From assembly GCA_964036195.1 (NCBI GenBank), contig OZ038456.1, forward strand, positions 1,426,001 to 1,490,000: a stretch of 64,000 bases of DNA, given 5' to 3'. Position numbers and translations under genes: made by a program. Position 1 is the stretch's first letter, and every line of letters begins with the position of its first letter. This document shows positions 1-12,127 of this stretch, in pieces. The notes below the pieces were generated by a model. It saw nothing but the letters and a program-made list of their open reading frames with translations, was not told where the DNA came from and searched no databases. Source of the DNA: Sphaerolaimus hirsutus. Its lineage: Eukaryota; Nematoda; Chromadorea; Monhysterida; Sphaerolaimidae.

Positions 1-227
1 TGAAAATTGGCAGAATGGAGCAAAGTTTAGCGATTTTGAGCAAATTTAGAGATTTCACTCTCATTTGCATAATACACGCTTGTGAATGTCACAATGTGAC
101 AGTTAAATTACCGCTTGTGACACCAAAAATTCCGCTTGTAACATTCACAAGCGTACAAGCACTTACGCCGCCTATGCTGTATGGGTATCCCAAAATAGTG
201 GTCCTAACTAACTCGTAAGGTCCTAAC

Positions 228-543
228 TAGTGATGTAAAAGCGCCATGGCGCTTGGCGCCAACTTGCTGTGGCGCCATTGGCGCTAGCGCCAGAGCAAAA
301 AGCGCCATGGCGCTTGGCGCTATGGTGCTGTGGCGCCATTGGCGCTTGGCGCCGTGACCACGAAAAGCGCCATGATGCTTTTGGCGCTTGTCGCCATTTT
401 TGTCTAGCGCTTGGCGCTAGCGCCAATGCATAAATCGTCATGGCGCTTGGCGCCATTTTTCTCTGGCGCCATTGGCGCTTGGCGCTAAGAGTAGGAAAAA
501 AGCCATGGCGCTTTTGGCGCTTGGCGCCAAAGTCCTGGCACTG
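228..543. mobile_element. hAT-like MITE, GGCGCC/GCGCTT hexamer family
   Basis: The left tip TAGTGATGTAAAAGCGCC is followed by dense irregular GGCGCC, GCGCTT and AGCGCC words on both strands. The 8-bp duplication GTCCTAAC stands at 220-227 and 544-551; a third GTCCTAAC lies at 201-208. The right tip has decayed. The duplication length and TAGnGnTG tip are hAT-like. Confidence 0.75.
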
Positions 544-553
544 GTCCTAACTT

Positions 554-765
554 AAAAAAGCTGTTGATGTTGCCAGTGCCACACACACACTATTGTAGTG
601 GGAAAATATTGCAAACTGACAAATCTGTCTGAAATACATTCGAGCTTACCAGAAATGCTCATTTCCGATCTCCATCAACAGTAGTTGACAGACTCCTCAT
701 TCTGGTCAACTCAAATGCATTCATCAGTTGACAAAATTTCAGCCGTGAACTAGTGTCCCTAAAAT
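554..765. mobile_element. MITE remnant, ACACACACTA tip family
   Basis: The left tip (GTGCCACACACACACTATTG) and an interior with GTTGACA and GTCAACT words resemble the other ACACACACTAG-tipped elements near 15622, 39890, 41126, 43680, 46405 and 50398. The right end near AGTGTCCCTAAA is diverged and no duplication is clear. Confidence 0.45.
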
Positions 766-800
766 CTGAATATAGAACCAAAGTATTCCCACCCACTTAG

Positions 801-927
801 AATCCCACTGAATCGATGGGCAGAGGTGGACGAGGTGGTCAACTCGGTGCTGTGGCTGCTCGCCGACACTTCCGGCATGACCACCGGTGTATCGCTGCCA
901 GTGGATGGGGGTGCGACTATTTCGTGA
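801..927 (+). CDS. DCXR: Last exon of a short-chain dehydrogenase/reductase, L-xylulose reductase (DCXR) type
   Basis: A 127-nt terminal exon follows a CTTAG acceptor at 796-800. It contributes one base to a split codon, then 41 codons and TGA at 925-927. The peptide runs [13 protein letters not shown], then [13 protein letters not shown], then [11 protein letters not shown]. This matches the C-terminal signature of classical SDR enzymes of the DCXR/carbonyl reductase 2 branch: the IPL..(F/W)AEV..VV helix, the L.LL.D.SGMTTG segment and the closing LPV.GG. The family reduces L-xylulose and other dicarbonyls with NADPH; the visible part is the substrate-loop and tetramer-interface end, not the Rossmann nucleotide site or the YxxxK catalytic pair. 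Those upstream exons are not visible in 1-800, which is repeat, so the gene is partial at the left edge or its exons lie beyond it. SDR assignment is firm; DCXR over a close paralogue is likely but not certain. Confidence 0.8.
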
Positions 928-1174
928 TTTTTGCACTTTTTTTCTGGCGTGGTTTTGCGGTGGTGGGAATTCATCAATCGTTTTTTTTGTATTTGTATCC
1001 TGTTGTTTTTATTGTAGGCGCTGATTTTCTAGGAAAAGTATAAATACCTCCGAGTTTCAGGGTATTAAAAATTCTGTAACTATATGAATATTATATAATT
1101 TATATATGAGTATATCAACTATATATAAATATTGTTCAGTATAGGTATGTACATGTAGAATAGAATATTATAAT

Positions 1175-1648
1175 ATACCGTATTACCTCCAATATAAGGC
1201 ATCCCTCTAATATAAGGTACCCTCTAATATAAGGTATAACTTTTGGCTATTTTGAACGCGACAAAATAAATATAAGGTACCCTCTAATATAAGGCATACC
1301 TCTAATATAAGGCACAGCTGGCTGCGTGCCAACACGCGCAAAATCATAAAAACGGTCGCCAAACATGGCGGAAAATGATAAAAATTATGCCGAAGGGCAC
1401 TGCGATAACTCTTCGTCGACTTCTGCCATTTTGTAGTGATACTGTACCACCTATTTCATACATTCCAATTTGAAAAAATGAATTGTATCGTTGTTCACTG
1501 TTGGTAAAATTCCTTTCAAATCTGGTAAAAATAATTGAAGGTACCCTCTAATATAAGGTACCCTCTAATATAAGGCATAACTTTTGGCTCAAAAAATCTG
1601 ACGAAAACAATATAAGGTATACCTTATATTAGAGGTAATACGGTATGC
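1175..1648. mobile_element. MITE with TATAAGG words, CCGTATTACCTC tips
   Basis: The element is flanked by TA, with left end CCGTATTACCTCCAATATAA and an inverted right end ending in GAGGTAATACGG. The interior repeats CTCTAATATAAGGTACC in direct and inverted order. A second copy lies near 5505-5912. The TA duplication suggests a Tc1/mariner-like or TA-targeting non-autonomous element. Confidence 0.7.
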
Positions 1649-4648
1649 AATAATACATTCGGTATAGACTGAAGAAACAGCCGCAATTTTGTGCAACATC
1701 AAAAAAAATGAGAAATACCTTTCTCGAACCCACCAAGGGAACCAAATCCTTTTCATGAAACAAAACTGCTGAAGAAAAAAATTCAGCACCACCTAAGACC
1801 GGGCCGTGTTAAAGTTTGAGATTCACTTGAAAAATGTCAAATGTCACTTAAAATCGACTCGATGTGAATGTCTAGTGGCGACATGCATTTCGAGTGGTCA
1901 TAACATTTGTAACTGGCAGCGGCACTTTTTCAACTATGGAATCGCTGCCGGACTGAATCCTTTTATCTCTGCCCACTAACACTTATAACCCGATTACCAT
2001 TAATTTCTGAATGATTGAAGGGACAACGTTGTTGTTAAAACATACCTACCTAAACTTAGGTACTTCTACTTAAAAAGTATGTGTACTCAGACACTAAGAA
2101 TACTTTTATGTTCTCTCCCAAAAGTATTTTGATTTAGATTTGTTTGGTAAAAATTTCAAAATTTCGTCAAATTCTGAAGGAAAAATTCGAAAATTCGTAA
2201 AAATTGTGAAAATTTAATACCTGATTTAAAAAATTGGTATTCATCTAGGGATTTCTCCCATGACCTCGATTTCTCGTCTGCTGGAAAAAAATCGACTTTA
2301 AAGATTATTGACAGTGGAAAGTATAAGCGTAAATACCTAAATGCCAGGCTATACTACAATTTCTTTCGAAAAAATGCATTAAAAAAGAACCATTATATTC
2401 GAACAAATACGGTATCATCTTAATTCAACGCCAAGCGTAGCGTCCGAATCGGCGATTTTGTTGCGGCTGACGGCAAACTTTTTTCCCCGTGAAGTATGCG
2501 ACACCATTGACAAGTGGCCAGACGTGACAATTCACAATTGACTGGAGTCTGGCCCGCCGCGCACTTTGTCAAATAGGGTTGGATTTTTGTGGAAGGGATC
2601 GGTTCCGGTTTGGGGCATTTCCGGACCCGGTAAAATGTAAAATGTCATGCAAACTGTAAAAGGTCATGTGAAGTTTTTGCCATTTTCCATGTGCCAATCC
2701 CAGACACGACCTTAAAGTGTAAACGTAAAGTTAAGTGTGAAATGCCATGCAAAGTGTCAATTGTCATGACAAATGTCAAGTAAAGTGTTAATTGTCATGC
2801 AAAGTTCAGTAATAAAGTGTTTTTTGTTCTTTTTGACATTTTACATGACATTTGACACTTTACTTTACACTTTACAGGGTCTGGAACTGCCCGCAGGGCA
2901 TTTTACGTGACTTGACACTTTGCATGACATTTGACATTTTAAAGGGTCTTGTAGTGGCACTTGATGTTGTTTTCCCTCCAAGTTTTATGTGGCACTTTAC
3001 CGCTAAATTGCTCTTTTTGTTTTCGGAAGTTTTCAACCAATTCGCAAGATTATAGTTGTTTTTTTAGATCATTTCCCAATAGGTCGTTTAAACCGAACAT
3101 TTCTTTTCACAATTGAGTGAATTGAAAGACCCGTGAACAATGATTCGATTTCACAAGTAAAGATTTACACATTTTTCCCAACACTAGCGTGCATTCTTCT
3201 TGAGACAATTCCGATTTACGCATGACCATTTATATAAAATGCGCCTGCGATAACTAATGATGTGATTATTTCCACTCTGCATGAACCTGAAATTGTTTTT
3301 TTTCATCCATAGATTTTCATCGATATCGTCTCGATGATCGATCGGCTACTCGCCTTTGTTCGCGAAAGTTCAAGGAATTTATCATGATTTAACATTGCGG
3401 TTTTCATTTTCGGTCTGGAGGAAAGTAATTTGCGTGCGTTTTTATTTCCCTTCGTGAACACCGTAAACTCTTGTATAGCGATGAGTGTTAAAATAAACTA
3501 GCATGCTTGAATTTCACGCAGCTAATGCCCAGTAAACATGTAAAAAAAACGTTCAGATGTTTGGATACAACCCCCCCCCATTATGGAATGTGTACGTCTC
3601 ATGCTAATTTTATTAAACTGATATTATTCATTTAGTACACGGAGTTGTGAAAAATTGGTGAACATATATGTTTTTAAGCCGAAATGTAGATTGGAACACC
3701 GCCTCATATTTAAAAAAGGTATTGCCGAAACACCCAAAAAGTCTCGGGGAAAATACACATCTACCTACCTACAAAGCTACCATATTTCTTCTAATAGAAG
3801 AGCGCCGTTCTATTATTTCGACAACTTTTTACCTGCCGTTCTGTTGGAGGTGCCGTTCTATTTGAGGTATTCCGTTTATTAGAAGAAATACGGTATTTAT
3901 GTGTTTACGGTACTTTTACATCCTTAAACTTTTTTTATGTGTTACCTCATTGTGTATTTTATTGTATTGAGTTATGGTTATTCGAAATATTTATATATCA
4001 CCCCAAAACGGATATATTTGAGACGAATATAAATATGACGCAGTAGCTTCTAAGAACTTGCCATGTTTCAGTGAAATGCAATAGCTCGATAATTCGCGCT
4101 AATTACTCGCAACCAGTTTTATTGTCGTTTTCACTTTGCGAGCAAATTTGTCGTGTCCACGCCGCAGCTATCCAAGCATCTATTGTTATTGCGCTTGCTG
4201 TAAATTGGGCATGGTAAATAAGAGAATTCCTTCCAGTGTCAGACGCGTTTCGCCGTTAACGCGCCATTTTTTGATTGTGTTTTTTTGTATACTCGGCGAA
4301 CATGATACTCTGCCCTCGCACTGATTTATGTCTCGTGTTGGAAGCGTGCCAATGATGATTAAAACATGCGTTTCCGTAAAAAGATGAAAAAATTCATAGA
4401 TGTGAATATGTTAACTACATAATATGTTTAAGGCCAACCGGAGTATAGTAGCGTTGTTTTTAGTGTTGTGTTCTAGTGTGTGAAAATGTATCTGTAAATG
4501 CTGTGATATTTGTTTTGTTGGACTTTTCTAAACCTGGTTTTAAGTCTGATTTTTGGCTGAATTGATGGATTATACATAGCCAGAATGTATCAGGATCTAA
4601 TGAGTAAAAAATAGTTTTCTTACATTTTAAATATAACTGCCATAATAC

Positions 4649-5496
4649 CAGAGTTGGAAAAACGTATTTACGTTTACCCGAAATACCCGGTTATTCGGGT
4701 ATTTATACTTACGTTTACGTTTACGTTTTCCAAAAATACCATTACGTTTTGTTACGTTTTCCTGGCACAATTACCCAGGTACCAGAGAAAACGTAAAAAT
4801 CCAGCTACATGAAACCACGCGTCTGTGAAACGTGCTGTATTACCGCAGTCACATATTGATTTTGTGTAAATAGTTATACAAGTGGACGTAAATAATGCCA
4901 ATTATGTTGTGTAATAGTCTTTTTGACAGTGGAAATATTGCAAATAAATGTAATCAATCAATTGCAAATGTAATCAATGGGTCAATTTTGGAATATGAAC
5001 AGTGTGAAGGAATGTGTTACCTATAAATACAAAGCAGAAAAATGGAATGTGTGTATGTATTCGTATTGTGGATTATACAATCATTCACTGTTTTGTTTCA
5101 TTCATATCCTGCTGAAGTTTTGCAGTAATGTAATTTTTGATGAAGAAGTGTGCTTATCCATGAGTTTGCCAAACCGCGAGGCCATCAGCACCAACATTCG
5201 TAAACAAATAGACAAAAATTTAAGTAAGATTTGATGTTTGCTATGAAACGTATGTGAAAAATGTGGATGGAAATGATGTAGGTACCTATACATTGTTGAA
5301 AATGGCACAACAATAGTCTTTTCAGAAGCTCTGCTCATATGGGGCACTTCTTGAAATTTTTACGTTTACGTTTTTTTTACGTATTCCTTGGTATTTTAAA
5401 AATATCTTACGTTTTAGTATTTATACTTTAGATTTGGAAAAGGTATTTACGTTTACGTTTACGTTTTCCAAAAATACCAGTATTTGAACAACTCTG
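4649..5496. mobile_element. hAT-like MITE, ACGTTT hexamer family
   Basis: Inverted tips CAGAGTTGG and CAACTCTG are bounded by perfect 8-bp duplications CATAATAC (4641-4648 and 5497-5504). Both ends carry stacked ACGTTT/ACGTAA hexamers with interspersed CCGGGTATTT; the centre is unique AT-rich DNA. The copy at 37701-38654 is the same family in the opposite orientation. Confidence 0.85.
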
Positions 5497-5504
5497 CATA
5501 ATAC

Positions 5505-5912
5505 CTCCAGTACAAGGTACCCTCTAATATAAGGTAAATATAACTTTTGGCTTTTTTGAATATGATGAAATAAATATAAGGCATACCTCCAATACAAGGT
5601 ATACCTCTTATATAAGGCACAGCTGGCATGCCAATACCATAAAATCATAAAAAACATTGCCTAACATGGCAGACTACAATGAAAATGGTGCTGAAGCGTT
5701 CCCAGACATTTCTATGTCAACTTGTATTGCACCTGGTTCACCATTTGCTACATTCCAGTTTGATAAAATGAACTGCATTGTTGTTAACTGTTGGTGTTGG
5801 TTAAATGTTTGCAAAATCTGGTGAAAATAACTGAAGGCACCCTGTAATATAAGGGATAGGGATTGTCAGTAAAAAGTTGATGAAAAGAATTAAGGTATAC
5901 CATATACTGGAG
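5505..5912. mobile_element. MITE with TATAAGG words, copy 2
   Basis: This is the same layout as 1175-1648: ATACCTCCAGTACAAGGTAC at the left, repeated CTCTAATATAAGG words, and an inverted ATACTGGAGGTAT end. It abuts the right duplication of the preceding hAT-like element, so the two insertions are adjacent. Confidence 0.6.
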
Positions 5913-6277
5913 GTATGATGATGTCAGTCAAGCAGGGAAATTGATGAATGTGCAGCATAAAATGTGTGTTAAACCTAGAGCTAAGTGAGGTATACTAACG
6001 CATTTTTGGCACATTAATGGTAAAACGCAGCTTACAGTTCACATGCACGTTGAAAGTTTGTCAAAAACAGTTGATACTCAAAAAAGCCTGGAATTGCGTT
6101 TCTGTGTTTCCTCGCTTTGTCAACGAAACTGTTTTGGACAACATATTAGTGTGCTATTTTTAGGAACAAAATTGATGACAGCGTTTCAGGGATTGGCTGT
6201 ATTTCCTCTGTTGGCTGATTTGCTTGATTTGCGATAATTTTGCAAGTTTTTTCACGTATTTCGACACGAGTTACTTC

Positions 6278-7062
6278 CAGAGTTGTGAAAGTGTATTTAC
6301 ACTTACCCAAAATACCCGGGTAAATGGGTATTTATATTTACACTTACACTTACACTTTCATAAAATACCCATACACGTTTTTACACTTTCCTGGTTAAAA
6401 TACCCAGGTACAGAAAGTGTATTTTTTTCTTTCAGATGACCCTGTCTTATGCTTTTGAGAAAGCATAAAACTGGTTCATGTACAAAAAATAACTGCACAG
6501 TGCACATATGCAGTTATGCATTGAATGTAGAAAATATGGCAAATGTGCAAACTAGCACTATCTCTGACCTTTGAACAGTACTCATGGTATTCTACAGTTT
6601 CATCATACTTTTGTAAAAAGGACAAGATCAATTGAAATTCACCAGCTGGACACAAAGTCGACTGGCTTTTGTATTGATATTTGCTGCATGTACATTCTTG
6701 CATTGAAACAGTGTGTATCACATTGCTTAATAAGTAAAATATCAACACTGAAAAAGTGCCATTATTAGGCAACTTCATACCACTCAATTTGTTACAGTCT
6801 GAAATGTTTCATAATTGGCAGTAAAATGTGAAATAATGAATAAAAATTATAGGTAAATTGATCTAAAGGTGAAAACAGTGGTGTTTTCTAATGCTCAATA
6901 GTGGGAGCTCTTTCTAAAAAAATTTTTTACACATACACTTTTTACACTTTCCTGTGTATTTTTAAAAAACCTTACACTTTTGGTATCCATACTTAAAAGT
7001 TGGAAAGTGTATTTACACTTACACTTACACTTTCCAAAAATACCAGTATTTTAACAACTCTG
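6278..7062. mobile_element. hAT-like MITE, ACACTT hexamer subfamily
   Basis: Tips CAGAGTTGTG and AACAACTCTG are flanked by GTTACTTC (6270-6277) and GTTATTTC (7063-7070), an 8-bp duplication with one change. The layout is the same as the ACGTTT family, but the hexamer is ACACTT/AAGTGT throughout. The copy at 19655-20435 is nearly identical in inverse orientation. Confidence 0.85.
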
Positions 7063-7109
7063 GTTATTTCCGCATCCAACAGACCTCAGATTTTTCACGC
7101 AAAATTCTT

Positions 7110-8516
7110 GGCTATTTACACAGGTCCCGGCCGGGGACCGGGACCTGGCAAAAAATAATTTTTTTGAAAAGTGAATAATTGGCGTGTATGGGTTGTTTGC
7201 ATGTTAATTAGGTGAATTATCACCAAATTAGCATGCACAAAATTTTTGCGAGACGGGTACATGTGCTGATACAAATTTTTTTTGGGGGGTGTATACCGTA
7301 TTTCCTCGAAATACCCCCCGGGGGGTGATTGTTTCATAGTGGTCCCGAGAGGGGGGGGGTTAAACGAGGGGGGGGGGGGTATTTCGAGGGGGGGGGTTAT
7401 TGTTTCACAAGAAAATTTTTGAAAACCAAGTACGAATTTGTCGTCTGAAACGTACGCAGACGTCGAAAAATGCAACAAAAACTGCCATTTATAAGGTTCT
7501 GTAGACTAATATTAGTATGTAGATGGTATGTACACTGTTCTAACGTGACACCGACATTGTTTTAACGTGTGTTCTGCAGTACACAGAACACAAACTACAG
7601 TAATTGTCATGTACGTTCCCTTTACACTCAATTTGGGGGGGGGGTATTTCGAGGGGGGGGGTGATTGTTTCATAGTGGTCCCGAGAGGGGGGGGTCAAAC
7701 GAGGGGGGGGTATTTCGAGGGGGGGGGTATTTCGAGGAAATACGGTAATTTTTTTTGATTTGTCTCAAATTTGGCAGGTGTGTACTCCTTCGTTTAGTGA
7801 GTACGCATGCCACATTTCAGCTCAGCGCGGTTACCGGTTGTTTTTTTATTCATACTTCAATTTTTTTCGATCACTGTATTTTTGTACAGTGATCGAAATC
7901 CTGCTGGGGACCGGTCCCCGGCAACGTCGAAATGGCCCCGACCAGGGTCAAATGTCCCCGGTGAGAATTTTTTTTCAGTAAACAAAGAATTTTGGTCCCC
8001 GACTGGGGACGTTTGTCCCCGGCAGGGGACTAAAAATTTGTCCCCTGTCGGGGACGAACGTCCCTGGTCGGGGACCAAAATTCTTTGTTTACTGAAGAAA
8101 AAAAATTTCTCACCGGGGACGTTTGACCCCGGTCAGGGCCATTTTGACATTGCCGGGGACCGGACCCCGGCAGGATTTCGATCACTATACGAAAATACAA
8201 TCATCGAAAAAAATTGAAGTATGAATAAAAAATCAACCGGTATTCGCGCTGAGCTGAAATTTGGCATGCGTACTCACTAAACGAAGAAGTACACACATGC
8301 CAAATTTGAGACAAATCGCGAAAAAATTTATACACCCCCCAAAAAAATTTGCATCAGCGCATGTAACCGTCTTGCAAAAATTTTGTGCATGCTAATTTGG
8401 TGATAATTCACCTAATTAACATGCAAACAACTCATAAACGCCAATTATTCACTTTTCAAAAAAATTATTTCTTGCCGGGTCCCGGTCCCCGGCCGGGACC
8501 TGTGTAAATAGCCAAA
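7110..8516. mobile_element. Foldback element with GGGGAC words and very long terminal inverted repeats
   Basis: The left arm starts GCTATTTACACAGGTCCCGG and the right arm ends with its inverse, followed by CAAAATTC. The arms stay complementary for roughly 190 bp or more. A second palindrome around 7870-8210 is packed with GGGGAC/GTCCCC words. A TA-flanked CCGTATTTCC MITE (7296-7745) is inserted in the left arm only. Confidence 0.75.
7296..7745. mobile_element. TA-flanked MITE, CCGTATTTCC tips with G runs
   Basis: Ends CCGTATTTCCTCGAAATACC and its inverse are flanked by TA on both sides. Subterminal G runs of 8-12 alternate with TATTTCGAGG words. The AT-rich centre (TAAGGTTCTGTAGACTAATA) is shared with copies at 10905-11175 and 24341-24788. 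Confidence 0.8.
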
Positions 8517-9047
8517 ATTCTTTTAAAGGTGCGATTACGGTTAAATCTATTTTAGGTGCAATTACATGGCTAAGTTATTTTAAGGTTTTTTCTTTAAGCT
8601 TATTCCAGACAAGTTACAAAAGTAACGATAAGTAAGTAAATAAGAAAAAGGCGTGTGTCAAGTAAATTAATCAATAAAAATACATTTCATTCAGGTAAAG
8701 TTCAATTGTCACATAACTTGCCACTTGACCTGCTGCTATGCTACAACTGGCCACTGCTACAGACCCTAGAAGAATACAGTATTTCTTCTAATAGAAAAGC
8801 GCCGTTCTATTTTTTCGTCAATTTTTACCCGCCGTTCTATTGGAGGTGCTGTTCTATTGGAGATGCCATTCTATTGGAGAGTGCCGTTCTATTGTTTTTG
8901 TGATTTAAAAAATGCTCCAAAACCGGTCGTTCTATTGGAGATGCACTTATATTGGGGGTATATTTATATTTATTAGAAGAAATGCGCTATGTGTAGACCT
9001 CAACAACAACAACAAAAACACTCAATTTTTATGAACTTACTTGTAAT

Positions 9048-9610
9048 TAGGGTGTCAACAAAAACTTTTTGGCGGAAAACGGAAACGGAAACGGAAAAAA
9101 TTTTGCACATGCCGGAAAACGGAAACGGAAACGGAAAAATTTTTGCACTTGCCGGAAAACGGAAAACGGAAAAATGGAAGGCCGGAAAACGGAAACGGAA
9201 ATGGAAAAATTTGCTGAAATTATGCCGGAAACGGAAAAAAATTGCTGAAATTTTGCCGGAAACAGAAAAAAATTTGCAGAATTTTATCCTGAATTAAAAA
9301 AAATTGCAGAAATCTCACTAGAAATAGGAAAAATTCACTATATTGAGAACCTGTATGCATTTTTACCAGTTTGGCTGAAACAGAAAACAGAAAATTGAGC
9401 TGGAAAGTGGAAAAAAGTTGGAAAACAGACAATTGAACCGGAAAACGGAAAAAGGCGGAAAAACTGAAAAAAATTGCCGGAAAACGGAAAATGAGCCGGA
9501 AAAACGGAAACGGAAACGGAAAAAAAATTTAGCAGCCGGAAAACGGAAACGGAAACGGAAAAAAATTGCCTGCGGAAAGCGGAAACGGAAAACGGAAAGT
9601 TGACACCCTA
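9048..9610. mobile_element. hAT-like MITE filled with GGAAAC repeats
   Basis: Perfect 12-bp inverted tips TAGGGTGTCAAC and GTTGACACCCTA are bounded by perfect 8-bp duplications CTTGTAAT (9040-9047 and 9611-9618). The interior is dominated by CGGAAACGGAAA words with the hexamer in the same orientation at both ends. The embedded word AAACGG equals the known subterminal binding motif of maize Ac transposase; that match may be coincidental. Confidence 0.85.
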
Positions 9611-9689
9611 CTTGTAATGAACTTACTTGTCCCGGTAAGCTTTCCTTGGCAAATTATCACTGGCAAATTACAAATTATCAAAACGTACA

Positions 9690-10098
9690 TACCTAAAATT
9701 TAAGGAACTTTTACTCGATTAATACGCATACTCGAGATACATTCATGTTTCCTCCTTTCCTCCATGGAAAAAGTTCCTGTGCTGATCTTACGTATACTTT
9801 TTGAAAGTACTTGAGTACACAAAACGTATATCAGATAGGCTTTCATACAGGCCTTTTCGAGGCATATAGATGAAAATATGCAAAGAGGTATGAAAATTAG
9901 CGTTTTCAATGAAAATTGAGGCAAAGTTTATCAAAAAATACTCACTGTTACGGTTTTTATTAAAAAGTACGTTTACGCACGAGTAAAAGTAAAAATTTTA
10001 CTTAACGTTTTTTGTACTCAGGGGTGTGTAAAAATAAACACTTTATATTTACGTATACATACTTTGAAAAAGTGCAGTACTTTTAACAACTCTGCACT
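9690..10098. mobile_element. Diverged ACGTTT-family hAT-like MITE
   Basis: The right end reads AACAACTCTGC and the interior has GTACGTTTACG and ACGTATAC words. The left tip is not clean and no duplication was found, so the boundary is approximate. Confidence 0.5.
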
Positions 10099-10598
10099 TT
10101 ACGTGGTTTGCCGAAATAATTTAAACACTTTCGGTGCGCTTTAAGGCTTCAAAAGTTATTTGCAAATTTGCTAATTTGATTTATGGCCGATCGCATAATC
10201 ATTTTCTATTTTTGGCAAGTAAATAGCGGCGCGGCGATGTAAAAGTCTCGCAGACAATCTTCAAGATGATTTTCACATACCGTATTTTCTCGAAATACCC
10301 CCAGGGGGTTTGTTTTTTCAGAGTGGAAATTTTGAGAGGGGGCGGGGGGGGGTATTTCGAGGGGGTGGCTTATTCTAGGGGTGGGGCTTCTTATTTCGTC
10401 AGAAATTTTCGTGAACTTCATAGTAAGGAACGCGCTTTTTCATACCTAAAACCGGTAATCAACATGACAAAATAGGATATATTGGACCTATAAACGTACA
10501 TCGCTATACAAACTGTGTATGTATATGTGGCGTATATATAGGTAGTGTCTATAAAATATATGCAAACTAGCAGCAATAAGTACATCATGTACATTGTA

Positions 10599-10798
10599 NN
10601 NNNNNNNNNNNNNNNNNNNNNNNNNNNNNNNNNNNNNNNNNNNNNNNNNNNNNNNNNNNNNNNNNNNNNNNNNNNNNNNNNNNNNNNNNNNNNNNNNNNN
10701 NNNNNNNNNNNNNNNNNNNNNNNNNNNNNNNNNNNNNNNNNNNNNNNNNNNNNNNNNNNNNNNNNNNNNNNNNNNNNNNNNNNNNNNNNNNNNNNNNN
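10599..10798. other. Assembly gap, 200 N
   Basis: The gap is exactly 200 unresolved bases, a conventional scaffold-gap length. It lies between a CCGTATTTCC-type MITE remnant (about 10280-10400) and another MITE from about 10905. Confidence 0.99.
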
Positions 10799-12099
10799 TT
10801 GGATAAATTCCAGCTTATATACGCCGGCTGAATGGCCCACTGATCGGTCCAGGACGATCCAATGGCGACAATCCTGAAACGGCACGAACTTTCCCGACAG
10901 ACCAATATAAGGTTCTGTAGACTAATATTAGTATGTAGATGGTATGTACACTGTTCTAACGTGATTCCGACATTGTTTTAACGTGTGTTTCTGCACTACG
11001 CAGAACACAAACTGCCATATTTGTGATGTACGTTCTCTTTTACCACTCAATTTGGAGGGGGGTATTTCGAGGGGGGGGGGGTGATTGTTTCATAGTGGTC
11101 TCGAGAGGGGGGGGGGGGTCAAACGAGGGGGGGGGTATTCGAGGGGGGGGGGTATTTCGAGGGAAGGAATACGGTATATTTGGTTCAAATTGTAATCTAT
11201 GTTTTTGCGCATGTCTGTTGGTATTTAGATACTTTTTACGCATGTAAATAGGAAGTTTTGAATTATCCACAATTTTATGGATGGCCCTGTAGTCCATAAG
11301 CAAAATCCTCACGTAAAACACTTACCGTATTTCCTCGAATTACCCCCGGGGGTTTATTTTTTCAGAGTGAAATTTTGAGAGAAAAACGTGAAAAATGCAA
11401 CAATAACCACCATTTATAAGTTTTTACAGCCTTAATATAAGGATGTAGATGGTATAAACGATGTTCTAACGTAACACCAGTGAGTGTTTCGAACGTCTGT
11501 TATGCATTTCCTGGACCACAAATTCATAGTGCCCATTTTGAGGGGGGTATTTCGAGAAATACGGTAATTGGGTACATACCTCATACATACGGTAACATAC
11601 AAATTTATTTACACCCGTGTCTACTTAAATAATTCCCCTGGAGAATGATTTTTTCCGTCAAACTTTTTGAGGGGATTATTTTTCATCAAAATTTTCAAGC
11701 ATGTTTCTGTCAATTCATTCACAAAATTCACAAGATTGACAAAATAACAAGCCATTTTGTTCAAAATTGGACATTAGAGTATGGACATCAGTAAATTTAG
11801 CATATGCCTTATGTTCATATTCATCGGCATCAGCAAGGGAGGGGGGGGATTATTCAAGCGGGCTGAATTATTCGAATAGGTAAATGCCGTATGTATTTTA
11901 CGTAAACCTAAACGAACAATGGCTCAATAAGAAGTCTACGGGACAAAAATTGAAAGATTCAGTCAATCCAAAAAATTCGCTCATTATCCGCAATTTGCAA
12001 ATCTACAGGCACAATTAAAATACGCAGCGCTTTCCGAACAAGGAACTATTTTCCATGACATGCGCCGTTTTTAATAGCGTCACAAACTTGAATAATTTC

Positions 12100-12127
12100 A
12101 GCCGCGAAAAAAAAAGTTTTATCGAAA
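12100..12127 (+). promoter_or_regulatory. Possible trans-splice acceptor and short 5' leader of the IL-17-like gene
   Basis: AATAATTTCAG ends at 12101 and an ATG follows 26 nt later. A matching arrangement (ATTCTTCCAG ending at 23990, ATG at 24028) precedes the BTB gene. An acceptor just upstream of a start codon can mark spliced-leader addition or simply a 5'-UTR intron; sequence alone does not decide. Confidence 0.3.

Larger units (their letters stand above)
928..12127. other. Gene-poor, transposon-filled spacer
   Basis: No coding exon could be supported here. The interval holds at least ten MITEs of several families, some nested, plus unassigned AT-rich DNA at about 1660-2560 and 3060-4130. 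A MITE with AATAGAACGGC words lies at about 3775-3895 and another at 8765-8990. Short pieces of the CAGACCCTGTAAA family lie around 2640-2985. Confidence 0.6.

Noticed and set aside
228-543. GGCGCC-rich blocks as CpG islands or promoters
   Set aside because: They recur with the same tips and 8-bp duplications at many unrelated sites, so they are transposons, not island promoters.
6476-6787. 103-codon frame and its near-identical partner around 20010-20237
   Set aside because: Both lie in the AT-rich centre of the ACACTT-family MITE on opposite strands. The identity reflects the element, and no transposase-like or other motif is present.
8989-9603. Lys/Arg-rich frames (RKRKRKK, TEKNCRKTEN)
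   Set aside because: They arise from the GGAAAC repeats of a hAT-like MITE with clear tips and duplications.
10418-10905. Frames crossing the first gap; the 100 bp right of it is open on both strands (minus: CRHWIVLDRSVGHSAGVYKL)
   Set aside because: Translation through N is meaningless, and the remaining 100 bp has two equally plausible minus frames and no partner exon.
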